Of a stretch of 8,358 nucleotides of DNA, positions 1 to 6,302 are shown piece by piece. Origin of the DNA: Planctomycetota bacterium (GTDB lineage Bacteria > Planctomycetota > Planctomycetia > Gemmatales > Gemmataceae). The stretch is taken from the NCBI GenBank assembly GCA_018970845.1, contig JAGWVO010000150.1, positions 1-8,358 of the forward strand, written 5' to 3'. Below the pieces are notes generated by a model that did not search any database, was not told where the DNA came from, and saw only the letters and a list, made by a program, of their open reading frames with translations. The position numbers were made by a program, and so were the translations under genes. Positions within the stretch are counted from its first letter, which is position 1; every line of letters starts with the position of its first letter.

Positions 1-1418
1 TTCATCATCGAGCCTTTCTCGGGCTTCAGGCTGACCATGTCCTTGAGCATGGCGAGGGCATCGGGTCCGGCCGTCACGAGCACCAGGTCGTCTCGGATGG
101 CCAGGTAGGCGGGGCCGTCGCCCAGCATCTCGCGGGACTTGGCGTCGTCCGCCCCGGTGAATTGGTGCACCTTCACTCCCGCGTAGGTGGCGAAGTCGAG
201 CTTCACCTTGCCTTCGGCCTTCTCGCCGAACAGTTCCTTGACGGCGGTGCGCAGGGCCGTCTCCACCTTGGCGCCTTCCGCCACGCGGAAGCCGATGGCG
301 GCGTTGTAGATGCCTTCCTTCTTCGAAGGTGCCAGGGCGATCCCCATGTCCAAAACGGCCGACTGGAGGGTGGGCATGACGGCGGCGATCATGTCCTTGG
401 CGACCTTCTGCTTTTGCGGCGAGTCGTTGGAGTCCTTGGCGCCGGCCAGGGCTTCCTCGAACACGCCCATGAACGCGGCGCGGAGTTCCTGCGGCATGCG
501 CATGTAGGACGAGATGGCGACGGCGTCGCCGCCCGCGGAGACGGCCTTGCCGATCGATTCCCCGGCGCCCATGGCCTGCATCGCCTTGGTGAGCGAGGAA
601 CCGGGCAGGGTGTCGAGCCTGGCCTCGAGGGAGACATCCTCGGTCTTGGCGTCGATGACCAACTCAAGGTCGAGGCCGCCCCCTTCCTTGAGGAACTGGA
701 CCAATCCGCCCTCCATCATGTCGGTCAATTGCATCCGGAACTTCTTGGTCGCGGCGGTTTCGGCCGGCGGCGCCTTGTCACGGGCCTCGGCGACACCCTG
801 CTTGAACGCCTCGACGGCGGTGGCGCGGAGGTTCTCCGGCACCGCCGCCAGGTCGAAGTGCAGCCGGGCCACGCTTCCGGCGGGCGCCTCGAGCAGCCGG
901 GCCGGGTCGGGAAGCTTGTCGATGGTGATGGCGGACTCGTCCTTGAAGGTGGCCCAGCAATATCCCTTGGCGAACCTGAGGAAGATGGGCATGGGCGACT
1001 GGTCGAGGTTGAGGGTGTGGGCGCCGCCCTTCTCCTTCGACTCCACGAGGTTGCCGCCAATGGCGCCGGCGAGTTTCTTGAGGGCCTTGAGCATGGCGGC
1101 CTCGTCGCTGGAGGGAACGAGGATCACGCCGGTGCTGTCGAGTCCGTTGGGCCCGATGCGGCCGTAGATGCCGATCGGCTTGGTCGGGTCGAGTCCCTCG
1201 ATGCCGCCCGGGCCGGTGGCGGCCTGAAGGGTGTTTTTCATCTGCTCGGCCTCGGCCTTGCGGCCAACCTTGTCGGCCAGCAGGAAGAACTGCCTGGTGA
1301 GCGTGTCGATCGAAGCCAGGCGCACCAACAGGGGCGGCAGGGCGGTCTCCGCGGCGCGGGCCGGCGCCGCCATGGCGGCGGCAAGGGCCACCAGCCCGAG
1401 GCATGTGGGAAATCGCAT
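1..1418 (-). CDS. secreted protein of unknown function, C-terminus cut by window edge
   Basis: An uninterrupted frame runs on the minus strand from an ATG at 1418-1416 to the left edge (472 codons seen, no stop). The start is supported by a GGAGGA ribosome binding site (complement of 1426-1431) 7 nt upstream. The first 22 residues form a clear signal peptide: M-R-F, a hydrophobic Ala/Leu-rich core, then P-A-R-A before A-E. It is therefore probably exported. The mature part has no cysteine-rich or catalytic motif I can name. Two stretches look related. One (about residues 72-135) has I-L-V-P-S-S-D-E-A-A-M-L-K-A-L-K followed by a P-I-F-L-R-F-A-K-G-Y-type strand. The other, near the cut end, has A-Y-L-A-I-R-D-D-L-V-L-V-T-A-G-P-D-A-L-A-M-L-K. 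This strand-then-helix pattern resembles DUF3352-type secreted proteins, but that is only an impression. Base composition matches the neighbours. The gene diverges from the DUF6807 gene. Confidence 0.85.
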   Translation of the reverse strand, partial: MRFPTCLGLVALAAAMAAPARAAETALPPLLVRLASIDTLTRQFFLLADKVGRKAEAEQMKNTLQAATGPGGIEGLDPTKPIGIYGRIGPNGLDSTGVILVPSSDEAAMLKALKKLAGAIGGNLVESKEKGGAHTLNLDQSPMPIFLRFAKGYCWATFKDESAITIDKLPDPARLLEAPAGSVARLHFDLAAVPENLRATAVEAFKQGVAEARDKAPPAETAATKKFRMQLTDMMEGGLVQFLKEGGGLDLELVIDAKTEDVSLEARLDTLPGSSLTKAMQAMGAGESIGKAVSAGGDAVAISSYMRMPQELRAAFMGVFEEALAGAKDSNDSPQKQKVAKDMIAAVMPTLQSAVLDMGIALAPSKKEGIYNAAIGFRVAEGAKVETALRTAVKELFGEKAEGKVKLDFATYAGVKVHQFTGADDAKSREMLGDGPAYLAIRDDLVLVTAGPDALAMLKDMVSLKPEKGSMM

Positions 1419-1517
1419 GAATCGATCCTCCAGGGGGGAGACTGCTGACTCTTGAACCAATACCCGTTAGCATCATCCAAGGATTCAGACGGCTATGGTG
1501 GGCCGGGAGGGCCGGGC
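1419..1517. promoter_or_regulatory. divergent intergenic region
   Basis: This 99-bp gap separates two divergently transcribed genes and should contain both promoters. I see the two ribosome binding sites: complement of 1426-1431 for the left gene and GGGAGG at 1505-1510 for the right gene. A TTGAAC hexamer lies at 1452-1457, but no convincing -10 sits 16-18 bp from it on the plus strand, so I do not call a defined promoter. I see no operator-like inverted repeat. Confidence 0.5.
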
Positions 1518-2489
1518 ATGTCCAGTGCATGTGGTTGTTTGGCGGCGTGGGTTCTGGCGGTTTCCGGCCAGATTCCGGTGGCCGCCGAGGTTTCGCCCGA
1601 CGGCGTGGTTTCGTTCAAGCTGGGTGACGCCGTCGTCACCCGGTACAACGCCGGCCCGAAGGTCGCGAAGCCGTATTTCTGGCCGGTGGTCACCCCCGGA
1701 GGGGTGGCGATCACCCGGGATTGGCCGATGGTGCCCGACGCCAAGGAGGCCAAGGACCACAAGCACCAGAAATCGGCATGGTTCTGCCATGGCGACATCG
1801 TGCTTGAGGGTTATCAGGCCCCCAAGCGCAAGGGGATCGACGGCATCGACTTCTGGAGCGAGGAAACAGGGCATGGCACGATCGCCGGCATGGCGATTTC
1901 CACACCCGCTGGAAACGGCAAGGGCCCCGTCACCGTGCGGACCGCCAACACCTGGAAGGATTCCACGGGCAAGACGATCCTCACCGAGGCGCGCACCCTC
2001 GTGTTCCGGGCGCGCGACGCCTCATCGTGGGTCATGGAGGTCACCTCGGAGATCACCGCCAGCGAGGGCGGTATTGTTTTCGAGGACACGAAGGAAGGTT
2101 CTTTCGGGGTTCGGGTTCGCGACGACCTGACGGAAAAGCCGGGCAAGGGCGTGCTCACCAACGCCGAGGGGCTCAAGGGCGAGAAAAACCTCTGGGGCAA
2201 GAAGTCGGCCTGGTGCGACTACTCGGGCCCCACCGGGGGCAAGGTCGCCGGCGTGGCGATCGTGGCCCACCCGGACAACAAGCATCCCACCTGCTGGCAT
2301 GCCCGCGGCTACGGGCTGATGGCCGCCAACCCGTTCGGCAGGAACAGGTCCGGCTTCCCGGACATGAAGGGTCGCGCCGACCTGGTGAAGCTGGCCAAGG
2401 GCGAGACGCTCAAGCTGACCTATGCCATGCTGGTTCACGATGGCGATGCCGAGGCTGCCAAGCCGGGTGAACGCGTGTTCGCGAAGTGA
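1518..2489 (+). CDS. DUF6807 / 'PmoA-like' secreted protein
   Basis: The product is 323 aa. The ATG at 1518 is preceded by GGGAGG (1505-1510, 7 nt spacing) and starts a short signal peptide (hydrophobic to about residue 20, V-A-A before E24). The frame could be opened upstream at a TTG (1452), but that would add a Gly/Pro-rich, non-signal stretch with no good ribosome site. Family signatures are visible: D-H-K-H-Q-K-S-A-W-F-C-H-G-D at 80-93, D-F-W at 111-113, E-G-S-F-G-V-R-V at 193-200, W-G-K-K-S-A-W-C-D-Y-S-G at 226-237, H-P-D-N at 251-254 and N-P-F-G at 271-274. These match the DUF6807 (Pfam 'PmoA') family, which is common in planctomycetes and Bacteroidota. The name is misleading: true particulate methane monooxygenase PmoA is an integral membrane protein, and nothing here supports methane oxidation. 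The biochemical function is unknown. It is the first gene of a likely three-gene operon. Confidence 0.85.
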   Translation: MSSACGCLAAWVLAVSGQIPVAAEVSPDGVVSFKLGDAVVTRYNAGPKVAKPYFWPVVTPGGVAITRDWPMVPDAKEAKDHKHQKSAWFCHGDIVLEGYQAPKRKGIDGIDFWSEETGHGTIAGMAISTPAGNGKGPVTVRTANTWKDSTGKTILTEARTLVFRARDASSWVMEVTSEITASEGGIVFEDTKEGSFGVRVRDDLTEKPGKGVLTNAEGLKGEKNLWGKKSAWCDYSGPTGGKVAGVAIVAHPDNKHPTCWHARGYGLMAANPFGRNRSGFPDMKGRADLVKLAKGETLKLTYAMLVHDGDAEAAKPGERVFAK

Positions 2490-2531
2490 GTCGAGTCGCC
2501 GGCCCTGAAAGATCAACTTGGAGATGAACCG

Positions 2532-3023
2532 ATGATTTCGATCTGCTGCGCGCTGCTGGCGGGAGCGATGGCCCAGGATCCCGCCCCGGTACTCAAGGAT
2601 GTTCGTTTCCCCGAGTTGGCCAAGGCCGTGCGCGACCTCAAGGGCCAGGTGGTGGTGGTGGACATCTGGCACAGGACCTGAATCCCCTGCATCAAGGCCT
2701 TGCCCCATCTGGTCGAGATGGGCGGCCGGTTTCCGGGAAAAGTGACGGTGATCGCCGTCCATGTTGAAATCCCCCTCGACGCCGAGGAGGGACACCCCAA
2801 GGTTCGCGAGAAGGTGGACGCCATCGTCAGGCGCGCCAAGCTGCCCGGGGTTTCCTACATGCTGAGGGAACCGCTCGAGGTTTGGCAGAAGAAGTTCGAG
2901 ATCGAGGGTTATCCGGCGACCTTCGTGTTCAACAAGGCGGGGCTGATCGCCAAGAAATACCTCGACAGCGAGGCGGCCGAGTCGGAATTGCCCCAGCTCT
3001 TGGAAAAGCTGGTCAAGGATTGA
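2532..3023 (+). CDS. probable selenoprotein: thioredoxin/TlpA-like with UxxC active site (in-frame UGA)
   Basis: The product is 163 aa if UGA at codon 50 is read as selenocysteine. The ATG at 2532 follows GGAG (2520-2523, 8 nt spacing). The N-terminus is short and hydrophobic (I-S-I-C-C-A-L-L-A-G-A-M-A before Q-D), suggesting export, although it lacks a basic n-region. The thioredoxin fold is visible: beta strand V-V-V-V-D-I (40-45), W46, then H-R-T-[UGA]-I-P-C (47-53) where the family has W-A-x-W-C-x-P-C, then I-K-A-L-P-H-L-V (54-61), strand V-T-V-I-A-V-H-V (71-78), and the cis-Pro motif G-Y-P-A-T-F-V-F (126-133, P128). The protein continues to a normal length with no other stop. The UGA thus sits exactly on the attacking cysteine, and the resolving C53 is kept. 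The likely role is thiol-disulfide or peroxide-type redox chemistry outside the cytoplasm; the partner is unknown. It lies 42 nt after the DUF6807 gene and 20 nt before the flavin reductase gene. The alternative is a pseudogene or sequencing error (Cys TGC/TGT to TGA). Confidence 0.75.
2679..2681 (+). other. in-frame UGA codon, predicted selenocysteine
   Basis: This is codon 50 of the thioredoxin-like gene starting at 2532, in frame with coding sequence on both sides. It replaces the first cysteine of the CxxC motif (U-I-P-C), the position where selenocysteine is found in known Sec-containing thioredoxin-fold proteins. The tryptophan four residues before and the proline two residues after align with the family consensus, so the position is not ambiguous. 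Confidence 0.75.
2696..2727 (+). promoter_or_regulatory. candidate bacterial SECIS hairpin
   Basis: The upper stem CCCATCT (2704-2710) pairs perfectly with AGATGGG (2716-2722) around the loop GGTCG (2711-2715). A lower stem GGCC (2696-2699) pairs with GGCC (2724-2727), separated by an asymmetric internal loop (TTGC at 2700-2703 against C2723). The apical loop begins at nucleotide +30 after the UGA, inside the roughly 16-37 nt range used for bacterial SECIS elements, and its first two bases are G, as that model requires. The GGUC loop recalls the GGUCU loop of the E. coli fdhF element recognised by SelB, and unpaired U residues 5' of the upper stem recall its bulged U. The hairpin lies within coding sequence, as expected for bacteria. 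The fold was worked out by eye. Confidence 0.65.
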
Positions 3024-3043
3024 TCGTCGCGGAGGAGCGCGCC

Positions 3044-3526
3044 ATGCTGAGCCAGGACCGCGACACGCTGGGCGGCGCCTTGGGGCGCGTCTCGAGCGGG
3101 CTGTACATCGTGACTGCCGGCACCGGGGCCTCGGCCCAGGGAATGCTGGCAAGCTGGGTGCAGCAGTGCGGGTTCGAGCCCCCTTCCCTGAGCGTGGCGA
3201 TCGGCCGCGACCGGGGGCTTGGGCCGCTTCTTGTTCCCGGGGCGCGTTTCGTGGTTCATGTGGTGCGCGACGGGCAGAAGGAACTCCTGAGGCATTTCGG
3301 CAAGGGAACGCCGGCCGGGCCCGAGGGATTCGCCCCCCTGGCCACCAGGTTTTCCGACGACCTTCCGCCCCTTCTCGAGGATGCCCACGCCCATCTTCTC
3401 TGCGAGGTTTCCGGCCGATACCCCGTGGGTGACCACGACCTGGTGACCGGCACGGTGCTCGCGGGACGCTCGGAACCCGAGGGTGAGCCGTGGACCCATG
3501 TGCGGCGCAACGGTTTCCGCTATTAG
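3044..3526 (+). CDS. flavin reductase-like FMN-binding protein
   Basis: The product is 160 aa. The ATG at 3044 is preceded by GGAGGA (3031-3036, 7 nt spacing), 20 nt after the selenoprotein stop. The N-terminal block L-G-R-V-S-S-G-L-Y-I-V-T-A (13-25), then G-M-L-A-S-W-V-Q-Q (33-41), F-E-P-P-S-L-S-V-A-I (44-53) and G-D-H-D-L-V-T-G-T-V (129-138) are the hallmarks of the flavin reductase-like/split-barrel FMN family (Pfam Flavin_Reduct). The A-M/G-M-L-A-S-W-V block is especially like the C-terminal flavin reductase module of cyanobacterial flavodiiron proteins. The protein has no signal peptide and should be cytoplasmic. It probably reduces flavin, or uses bound FMN to pass electrons from NAD(P)H; the acceptor is unknown. 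It is the last gene of the DUF6807-selenoprotein-flavin reductase cluster, and its stop codon sits inside a strong hairpin. Confidence 0.85.
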   Translation: MLSQDRDTLGGALGRVSSGLYIVTAGTGASAQGMLASWVQQCGFEPPSLSVAIGRDRGLGPLLVPGARFVVHVVRDGQKELLRHFGKGTPAGPEGFAPLATRFSDDLPPLLEDAHAHLLCEVSGRYPVGDHDLVTGTVLAGRSEPEGEPWTHVRRNGFRY

Positions 3527-3537
3527 GAAACCGTTGC
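3507..3537 (+). terminator. 12-bp perfect hairpin over the stop codon, terminator-like without U-tract
   Basis: GCAACGGTTTCC (3507-3518) is perfectly complementary to GGAAACCGTTGC (3526-3537), with a 7-nt loop GCTATTA (3519-3525). The left arm encodes the last residues of the flavin reductase, and the TAG stop (3524-3526) lies at the loop/right-arm junction. It ends 46 nt before the glcD ATG. No T-run follows, so intrinsic termination of the usual type is doubtful. It may instead protect the 3' end of the upstream message or separate the two operons. Confidence 0.45.
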
Positions 3538-3583
3538 CACCCTGTATGCTGGGCATTGCCGACCATCTTCACGGAACGCCCCC

Positions 3584-5050
3584 ATGACCGTCGCCGCCGT
3601 TGAGCCCTCCGTCGTTGAAAACCTCGTGCGCCGCCTGGCTGGAATCGTGGGTGCCGACGGCCTGATCAACTCGCAGGCCGAATTGCTCGTTTACGAGTGC
3701 GACGGCTACACGCTCGAAAAGAACCGGCCCGATGTCGTCGTGTTCCCCACGGCCACCGAACAGGTGGTCGAGATTGTCAAGCTCTGCCGGGAGATGCGCG
3801 TTCCCTTCCTGCCAAGGGGCTCGGGCACGAGCCTCGCGGGAGGGTGCCTGCCCGTGGGCGGCGGGGTGATCATCTCGCTGGCCAGGATGAAGCGAATCCT
3901 GGAAGTCGACCTGCGCAACCGCTGCGCGCTTGTCGAGGCCGGCGTCATCAACATGTGGCTCACCAACCGGATCAAGTCCGAGGGGTGGCACTACGCGCCC
4001 GATCCCTCCAGCCAGGGCGCCTGCACCATCGGCGGCAATGTCGCCACCAATTCGGGCGGACCGCACACCCTGAAGTACGGCGTCACGGTGAACCATGTGA
4101 TGGGCGTCGAGATCGTGATGCCCGACGGCGCGGTGCAAACCCTGGGCGGCCCGGTGGAGGACGGCCCCGGCCTCGACCTCACCGGCGTGGTTGTCGGTTC
4201 GGAAGGCACCTTCGGCGTGGTCACCAAGGCCTGGGTGAGGCTGGTGCGCAATCCCGAGTCGGTGCGCACGCTCCTGGGCGTTTTCGAGTCGGTCGACGAC
4301 GCCACGGCCGCCATCTCGGCCATCATCGGGGCGGGCATCGTGCCCGCGGCGCTCGAGATGCTCGACTCGCTGATCCTCAAGGCGGTGGAGGAGGCGTTCA
4401 GCTTCGGTTTCCCGCTGGATGCCGGGGCGGTCCTCATCATGGAGGTGGACGGCCTGGATGCCGGCCTGGACGAGGAGGCCGCGCGGATCGAGAAGCTGGC
4501 CAAGGCCAACCGGGCCCGCGAGGTGAGGCGCGCCAACACGGAAGCCGAGAGGCTGCTGCTGTGGAAGTGCCGCAAGCAGGCCTTCGGCGCCGTCGGCCGG
4601 CTGGCGCCAAGCTACTGCACCCAGGACGGCGTCGTGCCGCGCACGGCGCTCCCCGAGATGCTGAGGTCGATCACGGCGATCGGCGAAAGGCATAAGCTCC
4701 GCATCGCCAATGTCTTCCATGCCGGCGACGGCAACCTCCATCCCATCCTGCTGTTCGACGAGCGCGACCCGGACCAGCTCAGGCGCGTCATGGAGGCCAG
4801 CCACGAGATCCTCGACGAGTGCCTCAGGCTGGGCGGCAGCGTCACCGGCGAGCACGGCATCGGCGTGGAGAAGATCGACTTCATGTCCAAGCTGTTCAGC
4901 CCCGACGACCTGGCCGCGATGCGGCGGGTGAGGCAGGCATTCAACCCCGACGGCCTGTGCAGCCCCGACAAGATGCTGCCCACCGCCGGCGCCTGCGCGG
5001 AAGCGGGGCGGCACAAGCAGGTGAAGCCCGGCCGACGCGCCGCCCTCTGA
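3584..5050 (+). CDS. glcD: glycolate oxidase subunit GlcD (FAD-linked)
   Basis: The product is 488 aa, close to the usual 470-500 for GlcD. This is the catalytic FAD subunit of glycolate oxidase, converting glycolate to glyoxylate and passing electrons via GlcE/GlcF toward the quinone pool. The FAD-binding PCMH domain covers about residues 45-220, with P-R-G-S-G-T-S-L-A-G-G (77-87), G-G-N-V-A-T-N-S-G-G (150-159) and G-S-E-G-T-F-G-V-V-T (205-214). The FAD-oxidase C-terminal domain covers about 225-465, with the metal/substrate-type motif F-H-A-G-D-G-N-L-H-P (378-387) and G-E-H-G-I-G-V-E-K (422-430). The last 20 residues are a basic, low-conservation tail. The ATG at 3584 has only a weak GGA ahead of it (3573-3575), but it begins a typical GlcD N-terminus. 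It is the first gene of glcDEF. D-lactate dehydrogenases of the same family are the main alternative, but the glcE/glcF neighbours settle the assignment. Confidence 0.95.
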   Translation: MTVAAVEPSVVENLVRRLAGIVGADGLINSQAELLVYECDGYTLEKNRPDVVVFPTATEQVVEIVKLCREMRVPFLPRGSGTSLAGGCLPVGGGVIISLARMKRILEVDLRNRCALVEAGVINMWLTNRIKSEGWHYAPDPSSQGACTIGGNVATNSGGPHTLKYGVTVNHVMGVEIVMPDGAVQTLGGPVEDGPGLDLTGVVVGSEGTFGVVTKAWVRLVRNPESVRTLLGVFESVDDATAAISAIIGAGIVPAALEMLDSLILKAVEEAFSFGFPLDAGAVLIMEVDGLDAGLDEEAARIEKLAKANRAREVRRANTEAERLLLWKCRKQAFGAVGRLAPSYCTQDGVVPRTALPEMLRSITAIGERHKLRIANVFHAGDGNLHPILLFDERDPDQLRRVMEASHEILDECLRLGGSVTGEHGIGVEKIDFMSKLFSPDDLAAMRRVRQAFNPDGLCSPDKMLPTAGACAEAGRHKQVKPGRRAAL

Positions 5051-5078
5051 CGCCCCCCCCGAGGACCAGCAGCACGCC

Positions 5079-6302
5079 ATGGACCCCACATTCGACATCG
5101 ACGGCCTCGACCTCGACGCCGTCGCCCCCGAGACGCCCGAGGCCCTGGCCCAGGTTGTCCGGGCCTGTCGCGCCTCGGGCCAGCCCCTGTACTGGGTGGG
5201 CGGCGGGCTTTCCCTGGGCGCCGGCATACCCGCGACGGTTCCCGGAACCGTGGTGCACATGACCTCCCTCGACCGCGTGATCGACTATCCCGCCCGCGAC
5301 ATGACGATCACCGTGCAGGCCGGGATCCGCGTGTCGAGGCTCCAGGAGATCCTCGCCAGGGAGCGGCAAACCCTGCCCCTGGACATCCCGTGGCCCGACA
5401 AGGCCACCCTGGGCGGGGTGCTGGCGTGCAATGTCTCAGGATCGAGGCGGCTGGCCCATGGAACGCCCCGCGATTTCGTCATCGGCCTCACCGTGGTCGA
5501 CGACAACGGCAAGCTGACGAAGTCTGGCGGACGCGTCGTGAAGAATGTCGCCGGTTACGACATGGCCAAGCTGCATGTCGGGGCGCACGGCACGCTCGGG
5601 CCGATGGCCCAGGTGACGCTCAAGGTCAGGCCCCTGCCGCCGGTGCGCGCCTGGCTGGCGATTCCGCTGAAGGCCGGGATGCACGAGGCCGCCGCCGACC
5701 GCGCCCACGGGTGCGCCGCGCGGCCCGTGGCGTTCGACCTTCTCGCCCTTCCCGGCGGACCGGCCGCGTGGACGGCGATGATCGGATTCGAGGGCGAGGC
5801 TCCCGCGGTGGCCTGGCAGGTGGCCAGGGCCAAGGAGGAGTTTCGCGACCTGGCCCATGTGCAGATCATCGAGTGCCAGCCGAATTCGGTGGACGCCATG
5901 GCGACGCGCCTGGCCGAGCGGACCGACCCCCCGTCCGGAGCGGTCGCGGCGCTGGGTTGCCTGCCCTCGCGGACGGCGGGCCTTGCCGCCCGGGTGCTGG
6001 CCGACATGCCCGGGGCGGTGGTGCACGCGTTGCCAGGCTCGGGCGTGCTCAGGGCGGTGGTGCCCGAGGGGAAAGATCCCCGGGGCCTGCTGCCGGGCTG
6101 GCGCGACGCCGCCGGCCCGGGAGGATGGGCCCGCCTCGCGCGCGCCCCCCGCCCATGGCGGCAAGCCGACTCGATGTGGGGACCCGCCCGGCCCGAGGAG
6201 GCCATCTCCGCGGCCATCGCCAGGGAAATGGATCCCGACCGCATCTTCAATCCCAACCGCATGCGCCACAACACGCGCCTCACCGACGGAAAGCCATCAT
6301 GA
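5079..6302 (+). CDS. glcE: glycolate oxidase subunit GlcE (FAD-binding)
   Basis: The product is 407 aa, somewhat longer than E. coli GlcE (about 350). It is the second flavin subunit of the glycolate oxidase complex, related to the N-terminal half of GlcD. The FAD-binding signature is plain: Y-W-V-G-G-G-L-S-L-G-A-G (38-49), T-L-G-G-V-L-A-C-N-V-S-G (110-121), R-L-A-H-G-T-P-R-D-F-V-I-G (124-136) and V-V-K-N-V-A-G-Y-D-M-A-K-L (153-165), then G-T-L-G (171-174). The C-terminal D-P-D-R-I-F-N-P-N-R-M (385-395) matches the usual FAD-oxidase ending. The middle region is poorly conserved, which is normal for GlcE. It starts 28 nt after glcD with a distant GAGGA (5061-5065, 13 nt from the ATG), suggesting weak or coupled initiation. 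Its TGA overlaps the glcF ATG. Confidence 0.93.
   Translation: MDPTFDIDGLDLDAVAPETPEALAQVVRACRASGQPLYWVGGGLSLGAGIPATVPGTVVHMTSLDRVIDYPARDMTITVQAGIRVSRLQEILARERQTLPLDIPWPDKATLGGVLACNVSGSRRLAHGTPRDFVIGLTVVDDNGKLTKSGGRVVKNVAGYDMAKLHVGAHGTLGPMAQVTLKVRPLPPVRAWLAIPLKAGMHEAAADRAHGCAARPVAFDLLALPGGPAAWTAMIGFEGEAPAVAWQVARAKEEFRDLAHVQIIECQPNSVDAMATRLAERTDPPSGAVAALGCLPSRTAGLAARVLADMPGAVVHALPGSGVLRAVVPEGKDPRGLLPGWRDAAGPGGWARLARAPRPWRQADSMWGPARPEEAISAAIAREMDPDRIFNPNRMRHNTRLTDGKPS

Noticed and set aside
162..1448. Long plus-strand open frame (428 codons) opposite the secreted protein gene
   Set aside because: Its translation is His/Gly/Leu/Arg-rich low-complexity typical of the antisense of a GC-rich gene. 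The minus-strand frame has a ribosome site, a signal peptide and normal composition.
1452..1517. TTG start extending the DUF6807 protein by 22 residues
   Set aside because: The extension is Gly/Pro-rich, would bury the signal peptide internally and lacks a ribosome site. The ATG at 1518 has GGGAGG at the right distance.
1518..2489. Methane monooxygenase subunit PmoA
   Set aside because: The Pfam name of the family suggests it, but this protein is soluble and secreted, with no multiple membrane spans and no pmoB/pmoC neighbours.
2700..3023. Separate 107-aa gene starting at a TTG after the UGA
   Set aside because: It has no ribosome binding site, it would begin inside the thioredoxin fold, and it would lack the first strand and the whole active site. 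It makes sense only as the continuation of the frame from 2532.
2532..3023. Simple pseudogene explanation for the in-frame TGA
   Set aside because: Not fully excluded, but set below selenocysteine because the stop falls exactly on the catalytic Cys, the rest of the frame and motifs are intact, the ribosome site is good and a SECIS-like hairpin follows.
2022..3572. Minus-strand open frame of 516 codons across the selenoprotein and flavin reductase genes
   Set aside because: It is an antisense shadow: Arg/Pro/His-rich, with no recognisable domain, while the plus strand encodes three proteins with clear motifs.
3569..5260. Minus-strand open frame of 563 codons opposite glcD
   Set aside because: It is the shadow of glcD, whose FAD-binding motifs and ribosomal context are unambiguous.
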